From: Dietzia aurantiaca
GTDB taxonomy: Bacteria > Actinomycetota > Actinomycetes > Mycobacteriales > Mycobacteriaceae
Length of the DNA stretch: 64,000 nt
Assembly: GCF_021033825.1 (NCBI RefSeq)
Contig: NZ_JAIFXZ010000003.1
Span: forward strand, 186,001 to 250,000
Direction of reading: 5' to 3'
The translations under genes were made by a program, and so were the position numbers. Shown here piece by piece: positions 35,741 to 43,918 of the stretch (the stretch's first letter is position 1; every line of letters begins with the position of its first letter). The notes beneath the pieces are model-generated. The model did no database searches and had not been told where the DNA came from. It saw only the letters and a list, made by a program, of their open reading frames with translations.

Positions 35741-37498
35741 TCAATCCCGGGCTGCGGCGATCACAGCGGCCCGGGCCGCGTCGGCGGTGTCGGCGTCCAG
35801 CGCGAGCGCAGCGAACGCGCAACACTGCTCGAGGGTGACCTCGGCCAGCGCGGCGCCCACGAACGGCAGGGCCGCCGGCGCCACCGAGAGCGAACTGACG
35901 CCGAGCCCCAGCAGCACCATCGCCAGGTGCGGGTCGGCCGCGGCCTCGCCGCAGACACCGACCGGCACGATCCGGCCGGTCCCTCCCGCGGCGGAGGCAG
36001 CGGCGGTCTCGACGACCCGGTGGATCAGCCGGAGTACGGCGGGCTGCCACGGGTCGTTCAGCGCGGCGAGCCCGGAGGACATGCGGTCGGCGGCCATCAC
36101 GTACTGGGTGAGGTCGTTGGTGCCGATCGACAGGAAGTCGACGTGCGGCAGGAAGCGATCCACGGCCACCGCCACCGCCGGCACCTCGACCATGATGCCG
36201 GGCGTCAGGCCTCGCTCCCGGCAGCGTTCGCCGAAGTCGCGGGCCTCGTCGACGGTGGCGATCATCGGGGCCATGACCCATGGCGACTCCTGGGCGGCGC
36301 CCACCCGGCGGCCCGCCTCGGCGATGGCGTCGAGCTGCCGGTCGACGAGCCCGCGGTCGAGCAGGTCCACGCGGATCCCGCGCACCCCCAGGGCCGGGTT
36401 CTCCTCGTCCGGCATCCCGGTGAAGGCCAGCGGCTTGTCGGAGCCGGCATCCAGTGTTCGGGTCACGACCTTGGCGCCCGGGAACGCCCCGAGGACCCGG
36501 GCATAGAGCTCCGCCTGTTCCTCCACGCCCGGTTCGCTGGGCTGCGAGAGGAACGCCATCTCGGTGCGGAACAGTCCGATCCCGCCGGCCGGCCCCCGTG
36601 CCGCGTCCTCCGCGCCCTCCCCGTCCTTGACGTTGGCCAGCAGATCGACCCGGTGACCGTCGGCGAGGGCGGCGGGCCCGGTCCAGGCGGCCGCCTTGTC
36701 CCGCAGTTCCCGGTCCGCGGCGGCGGCCGCGGAGGCGGCCTGCGCATCGGGCTCCGCCTGGATGGTGCCGCTACCGCCGTCGACGAGCACGGGGGTCCCG
36801 TCCTCGATCGCGGTGAGGCCGGACGCCCCGACCACGCACGGGATCCCCAGGTCACGGGCGATGATCACGGTGTGCGAGGTGGGCCCGCCGAACTCGCACA
36901 CGATCCCGAGCACCATCGCCGCGTCGAGCCCCGCCGTGTCGGCGGGGGCGAGGTCGTCGGCGAACAGGACCCCCGGTTGGTCGAAAGCCGGAATCCCCGG
37001 CTCGGGCAACCCGCGCAGCTCCGCGATCACCCGTGCACAGACGTCCCGCAGATCGGTGATCCGCTCGGCCTGACGGCCGCCGACCCTGGTGAACATCTCC
37101 ACGAAGGTCTCGGTGGCGGCGAGAGTGGCCGCCTCCACCCCGAGCCCCTTCGTCACCTCCTTGCCCACGGCCTTGGCCCAGCCGCGGTCCCGGGCCAGCA
37201 CGGCGTTGGCGGCGAGCACCTCGGCAGAGACCCCGGTGGCGGCCGTCGCCCGCGCGTCGAGCCGCGCGCTCACCGTGCCGGCGGCGTCGACGAAGCGCTG
37301 CCGCTCCCGCTCGACCTGCTCGGCATCCGGCGCGGCGGCGGTGGCGGTGGGGGCGGTTCCGTCCGCAGCCGCGCCGTCGCGGGGCGTGCCCGAGCTGACC
37401 AACTCAGCGCGCTGCACCCATCGCGCCACCCCGTAGGCGAGGCCCGGCACCCTTCCGTTTCCTCGGATCGTCGCTCCGGTCTGCGCGTCAAGGGCCAT
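35741..37498 (-). CDS. ptsI: Phosphoenolpyruvate-protein phosphotransferase, PTS enzyme I
   Basis: This 585-residue protein transfers phosphate from PEP to HPr. The phosphorylated His209 lies in CEFGGPTSHTVIIARDL; the PEP-binding domain has EDGTPVLVDGGSG, GIGLFRTEMAFL, SIGTNDLTQYVMAADR and CGEAAADP with the active-site Cys. Length and order match enzyme I of actinobacteria. ATG 37498 is preceded by AAGGAGAG. The frame open to 38389 is a shadow of fruR. It is divergent from fruR and sits in the fructose PTS locus as its general component. An Ala/Asp-rich stretch near residues 40-60 is inserted between N-terminal segments. Confidence 0.92.
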   Translation of the reverse strand: MALDAQTGATIRGNGRVPGLAYGVARWVQRAELVSSGTPRDGAAADGTAPTATAAAPDAEQVERERQRFVDAAGTVSARLDARATAATGVSAEVLAANAVLARDRGWAKAVGKEVTKGLGVEAATLAATETFVEMFTRVGGRQAERITDLRDVCARVIAELRGLPEPGIPAFDQPGVLFADDLAPADTAGLDAAMVLGIVCEFGGPTSHTVIIARDLGIPCVVGASGLTAIEDGTPVLVDGGSGTIQAEPDAQAASAAAAADRELRDKAAAWTGPAALADGHRVDLLANVKDGEGAEDAARGPAGGIGLFRTEMAFLSQPSEPGVEEQAELYARVLGAFPGAKVVTRTLDAGSDKPLAFTGMPDEENPALGVRGIRVDLLDRGLVDRQLDAIAEAGRRVGAAQESPWVMAPMIATVDEARDFGERCRERGLTPGIMVEVPAVAVAVDRFLPHVDFLSIGTNDLTQYVMAADRMSSGLAALNDPWQPAVLRLIHRVVETAAASAAGGTGRIVPVGVCGEAAADPHLAMVLLGLGVSSLSVAPAALPFVGAALAEVTLEQCCAFAALALDADTADAARAAVIAAARD

Positions 37499-37637
37499 AG
37501 GGCTCTCCTTAGGAGATCGGGCACGGCTACCCACGTCGAATACTAGGATTGTGACGAGCGTAACTAAAACAACTTGACTTTCCAACTGAATCGGGCAAAC
37601 ATCAACACAAACGGTCACTAGTGGAGGGTGGAGCCCG
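37499..37637. promoter_or_regulatory. Divergent regulatory region ptsI / fruR
   Basis: This AT-richer gap holds both promoters. On the + strand TTGACT (37574-37579) lies before fruR, with poor -10 choices. The stretch 37596-37617 (CAAACATCAACACAAACGG) is a run of AAC/ACA repeats resembling FruR/DeoR-type sites. Binding by the FruR product is inferred from family habit. AAGGAG ribosome site of ptsI is at the 37500s. Confidence 0.45.
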
Positions 37638-38417
37638 ATGTACGGCAGCGAGCGACGACGCCACATCGCCGAGTCCCTCGCCGCCACCGGCCGGGTCACC
37701 GTCGCCGAGCTCTCGACCCAGCTCGATGTGAGCGCCGAGACCGTTCGCCGTGACCTGTCCGCACTGGAGTCCGAGGGCCTGCTCGAGCGGACCCACGGCG
37801 GCGCCGTCCCCGCGGTCCCCGGCGGCCGCATGGAGCGCACGCTGGCCGCCCGCCGCGCCGAGAACGTGGACGCCAAGTCGGCGATCGGCCGGGCCGCCCT
37901 CCCACTGCTTCCAGGCGTGGGCGGGACGGTCCTGCTTGACGCCGGATCCACCGCCGCATGTCTCGTCGAGGCCATGTCCGGCGGCCCCGCCGAGGGACGC
38001 GAACTCACACTCATCACCAACTCCGTGCCGTTGGCCGACGCCATCCACCGCGCCGGGCGCGAGACCTTGCACCTGCTCGGCGGCACCGCCCGCGGCCTGA
38101 CCGGTGCCTGCGTCGGCTCCCAGACCCTCCGGGCCCTCGACGCGATCCGCGTGGACGTGGCCTTCATCGGCACCAACGGCCTCGACGCGGAACGGGGCCT
38201 GACCACCCAGGACACCGAGGAGGCGGCGGTGAAGTCGGCGATCTGCCGGGCCGCCCGCCGCGTCGTCCTCCTCGCCGACTCGAGCAAATTCGGCCGCGAC
38301 TTCCTGGTCTCATTCGCCGACCTCGACCGCATCGACATCCTGGTCACCGACACCCGTCCCACCGGCGCACTGGCCGCCGCGCTCGACACCCGCGGAATCG
38401 AGGTCCTGCTGCCATGA
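37638..38417 (+). CDS. fruR: DeoR-family transcriptional regulator, fructose operon
   Basis: This 259-residue protein has a DeoR helix-turn-helix at the N-terminus (VTVAELSTQLDVSAETVRRD) and a sugar-phosphate-sensing domain with VLLDAGSTAACL and the SSKFGRDFL segment. DeoR-type FruR proteins repress fructose PTS genes and respond to fructose phosphates. Its stop overlaps fruK (ATGA). Start ATG 37638 has GTGGAGGGTGGAG upstream. Context with fruK-fruA-ptsH and ptsI makes the assignment firm. Confidence 0.9.
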   Translation: MYGSERRRHIAESLAATGRVTVAELSTQLDVSAETVRRDLSALESEGLLERTHGGAVPAVPGGRMERTLAARRAENVDAKSAIGRAALPLLPGVGGTVLLDAGSTAACLVEAMSGGPAEGRELTLITNSVPLADAIHRAGRETLHLLGGTARGLTGACVGSQTLRALDAIRVDVAFIGTNGLDAERGLTTQDTEEAAVKSAICRAARRVVLLADSSKFGRDFLVSFADLDRIDILVTDTRPTGALAAALDTRGIEVLLP

Positions 38418-39373
38418 TCGTCACGCTCACCATGAACCCGTCCGTCGACCGCACGGCCACGTTGCCGGCACCGCTCCAGGTCGGTGGGGTGAACCGCATC
38501 GCAGAGATCGACGACTCCCCCGGCGGCAAGGGCGTCAACGTGGCCCGGGTGGTGGCCGCCGGCGGCACCGCGGCGCGCGCGGTCTTTCCGGCCCCGGCCG
38601 AGGACCCGTTCGTCGCGATGTGCGCCGCCGCCGAGGTCTCGACGACCGTCGTGCCGGCCGACGGGGCGGTGCGGGTCAACCTCACCGCCGTCGACCCCGA
38701 GGGCACCACCACCAAGATCAATGCGCCCGGACCCGAGCTCGACGCGGCGACCCTCGACCGCGTCCTGACCACCGTCGCCGATCTCGCGCGGGAGGCCTCG
38801 TGGGTGGTGCTGTGCGGGTCACTTCCGCGCGGCGTGTCGGACGACTTCTACGCGGGCCTGGTCATCGAACTCCGTTCGGCCGGCGTCCGCGTCGCCGTCG
38901 ACACCTCCGACGCGCCGCTGGCGGCCCTCGCCGCGCGCTTCCCCGACGCCGCCCCGGACCTGGTCAAACCCAACGGCGAGGAGCTCGGCCAGCTCGCCGG
39001 CGTGGACGGCGTCGGCCTGGAGCAGCGCGCCGAGGCGGGCGACCTCGCGGCGGTCGTGGAGGCCGCCCGCGCCCTGCGCGACAAGGGCGTGGGCGCGGCG
39101 CTCGTGACGTTGGGCGGTGCCGGCGCGGTCCTCGTCGACGACGACGAGGCCTGGTTCGCCCAGGCCCCCGCCGTGCGCGTTCGCTCGACCGTCGGTGCCG
39201 GCGACTCCTCGCTGGCCGGCTACCTGCTGGCCGAGGCCCGCGGGCTCGGACCAGCGGAACGTCTCGAGTGGGCGGTCTGCCACGGCAGCGTCGCCGCGTC
39301 CCTGCCCGGCACCGGGCTGCCACTCGGCCTCGACCCCGCAACCCTCCGCGCGACGCTGCGCCGACTCGACTGA
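38414..39373 (+). CDS. fruK: 1-phosphofructokinase
   Basis: This 319-residue PfkB-family kinase phosphorylates fructose 1-phosphate to fructose 1,6-bisphosphate. It has the N-terminal LTMNPSVDRT, the substrate-binding GGKGVNVARV, NAPGPELD, the ATP/catalytic motif STVGAGDSSLAGYL with the catalytic Asp, and NGEELGQLAG. The sugar-binding LTMNPSVD pattern is specific for FruK/tagatose kinases. The start ATG overlaps the FruR stop. Downstream is fruA, 84 bases later, so a shared transcript is likely. Confidence 0.92.
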   Translation: MIVTLTMNPSVDRTATLPAPLQVGGVNRIAEIDDSPGGKGVNVARVVAAGGTAARAVFPAPAEDPFVAMCAAAEVSTTVVPADGAVRVNLTAVDPEGTTTKINAPGPELDAATLDRVLTTVADLAREASWVVLCGSLPRGVSDDFYAGLVIELRSAGVRVAVDTSDAPLAALAARFPDAAPDLVKPNGEELGQLAGVDGVGLEQRAEAGDLAAVVEAARALRDKGVGAALVTLGGAGAVLVDDDEAWFAQAPAVRVRSTVGAGDSSLAGYLLAEARGLGPAERLEWAVCHGSVAASLPGTGLPLGLDPATLRATLRRLD

Positions 39374-39457
39374 ACGGCGCGTCCCGCCCGGCATCCGGCC
39401 CACCCACCCCGACCCGACAAGACCCCCCTCGCCCTACCAAGGACACGGAGTACGGCC

Positions 39458-41596
39458 ATGAACAACCCGATCATCGAGACCGCCACCGTGCGGCTCGACG
39501 CGGATCTCGGCGGCAGCAAGGAAGAGGTCATCCGGTCGCTTGCCGGGGCCCTCGTCGACGCCGGCCGCGCCCACGACCTCGACACGATGGTCACCGACCT
39601 GCTGGCCCGCGAGGCCAAGGCCGCCACCGGGATGAAGGGCGGGATCGCGATCCCACACTGCAAATCCGAGGCCGTGGATCAGCCCAGCCTCGGGTTCGCC
39701 CGGCTCGACCCTGCCGTGGACTTCGGCGCGAAGGACGGGCCCGCCGATCTGGTGTTCCTCATCGGCGCGCCGGCCGGCGGCGGGAAGGAGCACCTCAAGC
39801 TGCTGGCCACCCTCGCCCGGAACCTCGTGCGCTCGGAGTTCGTGGCCGCGCTGCGGGCGGCGGCGACGCCGGAGGAGGCAGTCGACGTGATCCAGGGGGT
39901 GCTGACTCCGGCGGAGGAGGCCTCGTCGTCGTCATCTTCGACACCGACCACTTCCCACCAGTCCGGCGCCGCCGCGGGTGCGGCAGGCGCGGCGGCCACT
40001 ACAGGTGTTGCGACGGCAACTTCCGGCGGCTCGGGCGGTGGCGGATCCACCACCCGGCTCGTCGCGGTGACCGCCTGCCCCACCGGCATCGCCCACACCT
40101 ACATGGCCGCCGACTCGCTGGCCCAGGCCGCCACGGCGCGCGGCATCGACCTGCAGGTCGAGACCCAGGGCTCCGCCGGTGCGACCCCGCTCGACCCGGC
40201 GGTGATCGAGGCCGCCGACGCCGTGGTGTTCGCCACCGACGTCGGCGTGCGTGACCGCGGCCGGTTCGCCGGCAAGCCCGTGGTCGAGTACGGCGTGAAG
40301 AAGGCCATCGACGCGCCCGAGGAGGTGCTCGACGACGCCGTCGCCGCGGCCCGCAACCCGAACGCGCGTACCGTCACCGGCGACTCGGGTGGCTCGGGCG
40401 CCGAGGCCGGCGGTTCCGGCGCGAACGAGCACTGGGCGCGCGGCCTGCAGCGGGCCGTGATGACCGGCGTGTCCTACATGATCCCGTTCGTCGCGGCCGG
40501 CGGCCTGCTCATGGCTCTCGGCTTCCTCTTCGGCGGTTACGACGTCGCCTATGTCTGGCAGTCGCTCGCCACCGATTTCTCGCTGACCGATCTGCCCGGG
40601 GAGATCTGGGCTCTCGACGGCGAGATCGTCACCGCGGGCACCGCCGGGGCCGAGGTGCTCTCGCGCACCGGGCTGAGCCTCTACATCGGTGCGGTGCTGT
40701 TCGCGATCGGGCAGGCCGCGATGGGCTTCATGATCGCCGTCCTGTCCGGTTACATCGCCTACGGGCTGGCCGACCGGCCCGGGCTCGCCCCCGGGTTCGT
40801 GGGCGGCGCGATCGCGGTGTCGCTCGACGCCGGCTTCATCGGCGCACTCATCACCGGTATCGTCGCCGGCTACCTCGTGCGCTGGATGACCTCGTGGAAC
40901 GTGCCGCGCTGGCTGGCCGGGCTCATGCCCGTCGTCCTGATCCCGCTGCTGGGCTCGCTGGTGATCGGCCTGCTCATGTTCCTGTTGCTCGGCCGCCCGC
41001 TCGCCGCCGTGTCCGAGGGGCTGGAGTCGTGGCTCAACGGCATGACCGGCTCGTCCATGATCGTGCTGGGCGTTGTGCTGGGCCTGATGATGTGCTTCGA
41101 CCTCGGCGGGCCCGTCAACAAGGCGGCGTACACGTTCGCCACCGCCGGGCTGGCGATCGACAACGCCGCGTCGCTCAAAATCATGGCCGCCGTGATGGCC
41201 GCGGGCATGGTCCCGCCGCTGGCGATGGCCCTAGCCACGGTCGTGCGCGCGCGGCTGTTCAGCGAGGCCGAGCGGGAGAACGGCCGGGCCGCCTTCCTGC
41301 TGGGCGCCAGCTTCATCACCGAAGGCGCGATCCCGTTCGCGGCCGCCGACCCGCTGCGGGTGATCCCGTCGATGATGGCCGGTGGCGCCGTGACCGGTGC
41401 GCTGATCATGGCGTTCTCGGTCGAGTCGTACGCGCCGCACGGCGGCATCTTCGTGCTGTTCGCGATCAACCCGGTGTGGGGCTACCTCGTCGCGATCGGA
41501 GCGGGCATGCTGGTCTCGTGCGCGGCCGTGGTGATCGCCAAGTCCGCCCGCCGCGCGCCGGCGCCGGCGGTCGCCCCGGCCACCGTGGCCGCCTGA
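39458..41596 (+). CDS. fruA: Fructose-specific PTS EIIABC component
   Basis: This 712-residue protein imports and phosphorylates fructose. EIIA (residues 1-145) has the phospho-site His67 in GGIAIPHCKSEA. A Ser/Ala/Gly-rich linker (about 150-205) contains SSSSSS encoded by a GAC-repeat motif (39917-39933). EIIB (about 205-305) has Cys207 in VTACPTGIAHTYMAADSL. EIIC (about 325-705) has about eight to ten helices with MIPFVAAGGLLMALG and the AAADPLRVIPSMMAGG loop. The order A-B-C is usual for this family. Start ATG 39458. It is followed by ptsH. Confidence 0.93.
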   Translation: MNNPIIETATVRLDADLGGSKEEVIRSLAGALVDAGRAHDLDTMVTDLLAREAKAATGMKGGIAIPHCKSEAVDQPSLGFARLDPAVDFGAKDGPADLVFLIGAPAGGGKEHLKLLATLARNLVRSEFVAALRAAATPEEAVDVIQGVLTPAEEASSSSSSTPTTSHQSGAAAGAAGAAATTGVATATSGGSGGGGSTTRLVAVTACPTGIAHTYMAADSLAQAATARGIDLQVETQGSAGATPLDPAVIEAADAVVFATDVGVRDRGRFAGKPVVEYGVKKAIDAPEEVLDDAVAAARNPNARTVTGDSGGSGAEAGGSGANEHWARGLQRAVMTGVSYMIPFVAAGGLLMALGFLFGGYDVAYVWQSLATDFSLTDLPGEIWALDGEIVTAGTAGAEVLSRTGLSLYIGAVLFAIGQAAMGFMIAVLSGYIAYGLADRPGLAPGFVGGAIAVSLDAGFIGALITGIVAGYLVRWMTSWNVPRWLAGLMPVVLIPLLGSLVIGLLMFLLLGRPLAAVSEGLESWLNGMTGSSMIVLGVVLGLMMCFDLGGPVNKAAYTFATAGLAIDNAASLKIMAAVMAAGMVPPLAMALATVVRARLFSEAERENGRAAFLLGASFITEGAIPFAAADPLRVIPSMMAGGAVTGALIMAFSVESYAPHGGIFVLFAINPVWGYLVAIGAGMLVSCAAVVIAKSARRAPAPAVAPATVAA

Positions 41597-41672
41597 CCTT
41601 TCCCTCCCGGCCGGAACCCGGCCCCACCGAAACCCAACCCGCTTGACCCCGAGTCATCCCAGAGGAGACACC

Positions 41673-41927
41673 ATGCCCAGTCAGACCGTGATCGTCGGAT
41701 CCGCCGAGGGCCTGCACGCCCGCCCCGCCGGGATCATCGCCGAGGCCGCCGAGAAGTACGACGACGACATCGTCATCACCTTCGGCGACGACGAGGCCGA
41801 CGCGGACTCCGCGATGCTCATCATGGCGCTCGGCGCCGAGAAGGACGCGGAGGTGACCGTGAGCGGCGACAACGCCGACGCGGTGGCCGAGATCGCCCGG
41901 CTCGTCGAACAGGATCTCGACGCGTAG
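41673..41927 (+). CDS. ptsH: Phosphocarrier protein HPr
   Basis: This 84-residue PTS protein carries phosphate from enzyme I to EIIA. The active-site His15 is in GLHARPA. Ser46, in the position phosphorylated in firmicute HPr, is present within DADSAMLIMAL, though Actinobacteria generally lack HPr kinase; whether it has a role here cannot be told. The acidic region EKYDDDIVITFGDDEADAD is richer in Asp than usual. ATG 41673 follows AGAGGAG. Last gene of the fructose operon. Confidence 0.93.
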   Translation: MPSQTVIVGSAEGLHARPAGIIAEAAEKYDDDIVITFGDDEADADSAMLIMALGAEKDAEVTVSGDNADAVAEIARLVEQDLDA

Positions 41928-42045
41928 TAGCGCGAGGCCTCTGTTTCCCTCCGCCGCCTCCTCGGCCCTCCCCCGCCCGTGGCATCCGGGTGGCCCCGGC
42001 AGACGACGGGTTGCCCGCCGGCGGCACGCACGTACGCTGAGCACT

Positions 42046-43260
42046 GTGCTGGACGTCCTGACCACTGCTGATGACGGGCCGGCGGTGCAGCCGGGCCGGC
42101 CGTCAGAGTCCGCGGCGCCTGCGGGTCCGGCTGCGACGGCGATCGCGACGATCATCGCGGCAGACGGGTCGGCGCCCCTACCAGTCGGCACGTCGATGCT
42201 GGTGGAGTCCGGTGGCAGGATGCGGGGATCGCTCACCGGCGGGTGTGTTGAGGGCGCCGTGCTCGTCGCCTGCCAGGAGGCCCTCGAGACGGGGCGCTCC
42301 GCCGTCCACCGGTTCGGGTACAGCGACGAGGACGCGTTCGCGGTCGGTCTCATGTGCGGCGGCACGATCGACGTCCTGGTGCAGCCGCTCGACGCGCGGT
42401 CCGCGGCGGCTCCTGCGGCACCAACGCCGACCCCGGGCCAGGCCCTTGCCCCGGCCGAATCACCTGCCGCTTCGGCGCCCGCCCCGCCCGCGGCGATGGT
42501 CGCCCGCGTGCCCGGCACGCAGCCGGCCCCCTTGCCCGGCGTCGCCACGATCGCCACCTGCGAGGACGCCGCCGTCGCAGCGGCGCTGACCCCCCTCGTG
42601 CCGCGGACCGCGCTCGCCAACGCCACCCACCAGGTCGCCGCGATGGTGCGGCGCGGGCATACCGGCCTCGTGCGGGTCGCGGCCTCCAGCGAGTCAGCGG
42701 AGCCGGTCGAGTTGTTCGTCGAGTCGCACCGCCCACCCGCGCACCTGGTAATCTGCGGTGCGAACGCCTTCGGTCAGGCGCTCGTCGAGGCCGCCCGCCC
42801 GCTGGGACACCGCCTCACACTGTGTGACCCACGGCCCGCTTTTGCCGATCCCGCCTCGTTTCCCGGCGCCGAGGTCGTCCGCGCCTGGCCCCATCTCTAT
42901 CTCGCCGACGCAGCGGAGTCCGGTGACGTCGACTCACGCAGCATCATCTGCGTGCTCACCCACGACCCGAAGATCGACGTCCCGACGCTCAGTCTGGCGC
43001 TGCAACTCGACGTGGCCTACGTCGGCGCGATGGGGTCGAGGCGCAGTGACCGCGACCGCCGGGCCGCGCTCCGCGATGCCGGGGTCGACGACGAGTCGCT
43101 GGCCCGTCTGCACTCCCCCATCGGCCTCGGGCTGGGCTCCGTGACTCCCGCCGAGGTCGCGGTCTCGATCCTCGCCGAGGTCATCGCCGTCCGCGAGCGC
43201 CGGCCCCGGGTCACATCACTGAGCGACGACGACGCACCCCTGCATTCGCCGAAGGCCTGA
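42046..43260 (+). CDS. XdhC-family molybdenum-hydroxylase maturation protein
   Basis: This 404-residue protein matches the XdhC/CoxF family: N-terminal GSAPLPVGTSMLVESGGRM, GSLTGGCVEGAV, CGGTIDVLVQPLD, then a Rossmann domain with VICGANAFGQALV and C-terminal LHSPIGLGLGSVTPAEVAVSI. XdhC proteins deliver the sulfurated Mo cofactor to xanthine-dehydrogenase-like enzymes. A Pro/Ala-rich linker (about residues 115-160) joins the two domains. It begins at GTG 42046. It converges with the MocA-like gene and belongs functionally with the subunits at 43915-47507. Confidence 0.88.
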   Translation: MLDVLTTADDGPAVQPGRPSESAAPAGPAATAIATIIAADGSAPLPVGTSMLVESGGRMRGSLTGGCVEGAVLVACQEALETGRSAVHRFGYSDEDAFAVGLMCGGTIDVLVQPLDARSAAAPAAPTPTPGQALAPAESPAASAPAPPAAMVARVPGTQPAPLPGVATIATCEDAAVAAALTPLVPRTALANATHQVAAMVRRGHTGLVRVAASSESAEPVELFVESHRPPAHLVICGANAFGQALVEAARPLGHRLTLCDPRPAFADPASFPGAEVVRAWPHLYLADAAESGDVDSRSIICVLTHDPKIDVPTLSLALQLDVAYVGAMGSRRSDRDRRAALRDAGVDDESLARLHSPIGLGLGSVTPAEVAVSILAEVIAVRERRPRVTSLSDDDAPLHSPKA

Positions 43261-43273
43261 TCAGGGACCCGGG

Positions 43274-43918
43274 TCAGGGCGCCAGTCGCGTCAGATCGTC
43301 GGGGGTGTCCACGTCGGCGCCGTCATCGAGGTCCGAGCAGTCCACCAACCGGACGAGTTCGTACTGCGTGCTGAGCAACCCGCGCGCCCCGACGTCGCCG
43401 TGCGCGGCGGCAGCCGCGTCGCCGGTCCAGCGGGCGTCGAACAGCACCGGGTGCCCGCGTCGCAGGCGCCCGCCGGGGTCGCGGTGGGCGGCCGCGGTGA
43501 TGCCGCCCGGGCCGTGCGCGTGAATAACCCGCTCGACGGCGGTGGCGCTGACGCCCGGCCGGTCGACCGGCATCACCAGCACGTTCACCCCGGCACCGAG
43601 GTCCTCGAGACCACACCTGAGCGATGTGCCCATCCCCGCCGACCAGTCAGGGTTCTCGATGCACCGCACGTCCCGGAGCGACTCCAGCGCCTCCGCGACC
43701 TCGCGAGCGCCCGCCCCGGTCACCACGGTCACTCGGCCGCACCCGCCGGCGAGCATCGCGTCGGCGACGTGCTCGGCCAGCGTCACACCGCCGTGCCGCA
43801 ACAGTGCCTTGGGTCCCCGGCCGAGGCGGCGGCCTTCACCGGCGGCGAGGAGAAGTCCCTCCGGCTGCTCACGCCGGATTGGCCCTGCCCCCGGGCCTGT
43901 CTCCGGCCGGGAATTCAC
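43274..43918 (-). CDS. MobA/MocA-type molybdenum cofactor nucleotidyltransferase
   Basis: This 214-residue protein has an NTP-transferase fold: LLLAAGEGRRLGRGPKALL at the N-terminus, VTVVTGAGA, DWSAGMGTSLRCGL, the metal-binding VMPVDRPGVS and GHPVLFDARWTGDA. The pattern is that of MocA-like cytidylyltransferases which prepare Mo cofactor for xanthine-dehydrogenase family enzymes. I chose GTG 43918, which overlaps the stop of the large subunit (GTGA); the frame remains open to 47011 only as a shadow. Last gene of the four-gene hydroxylase operon. Confidence 0.85.
   Translation of the reverse strand: MNSRPETGPGAGPIRREQPEGLLLAAGEGRRLGRGPKALLRHGGVTLAEHVADAMLAGGCGRVTVVTGAGAREVAEALESLRDVRCIENPDWSAGMGTSLRCGLEDLGAGVNVLVMPVDRPGVSATAVERVIHAHGPGGITAAAHRDPGGRLRRGHPVLFDARWTGDAAAAAHGDVGARGLLSTQYELVRLVDCSDLDDGADVDTPDDLTRLAP

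Noticed and set aside
37499-38389. 297-codon N-terminal extension of ptsI
   Set aside because: It lies antisense to fruR; the AAGGAG site and the standard enzyme I N-terminus place the start at 37498.
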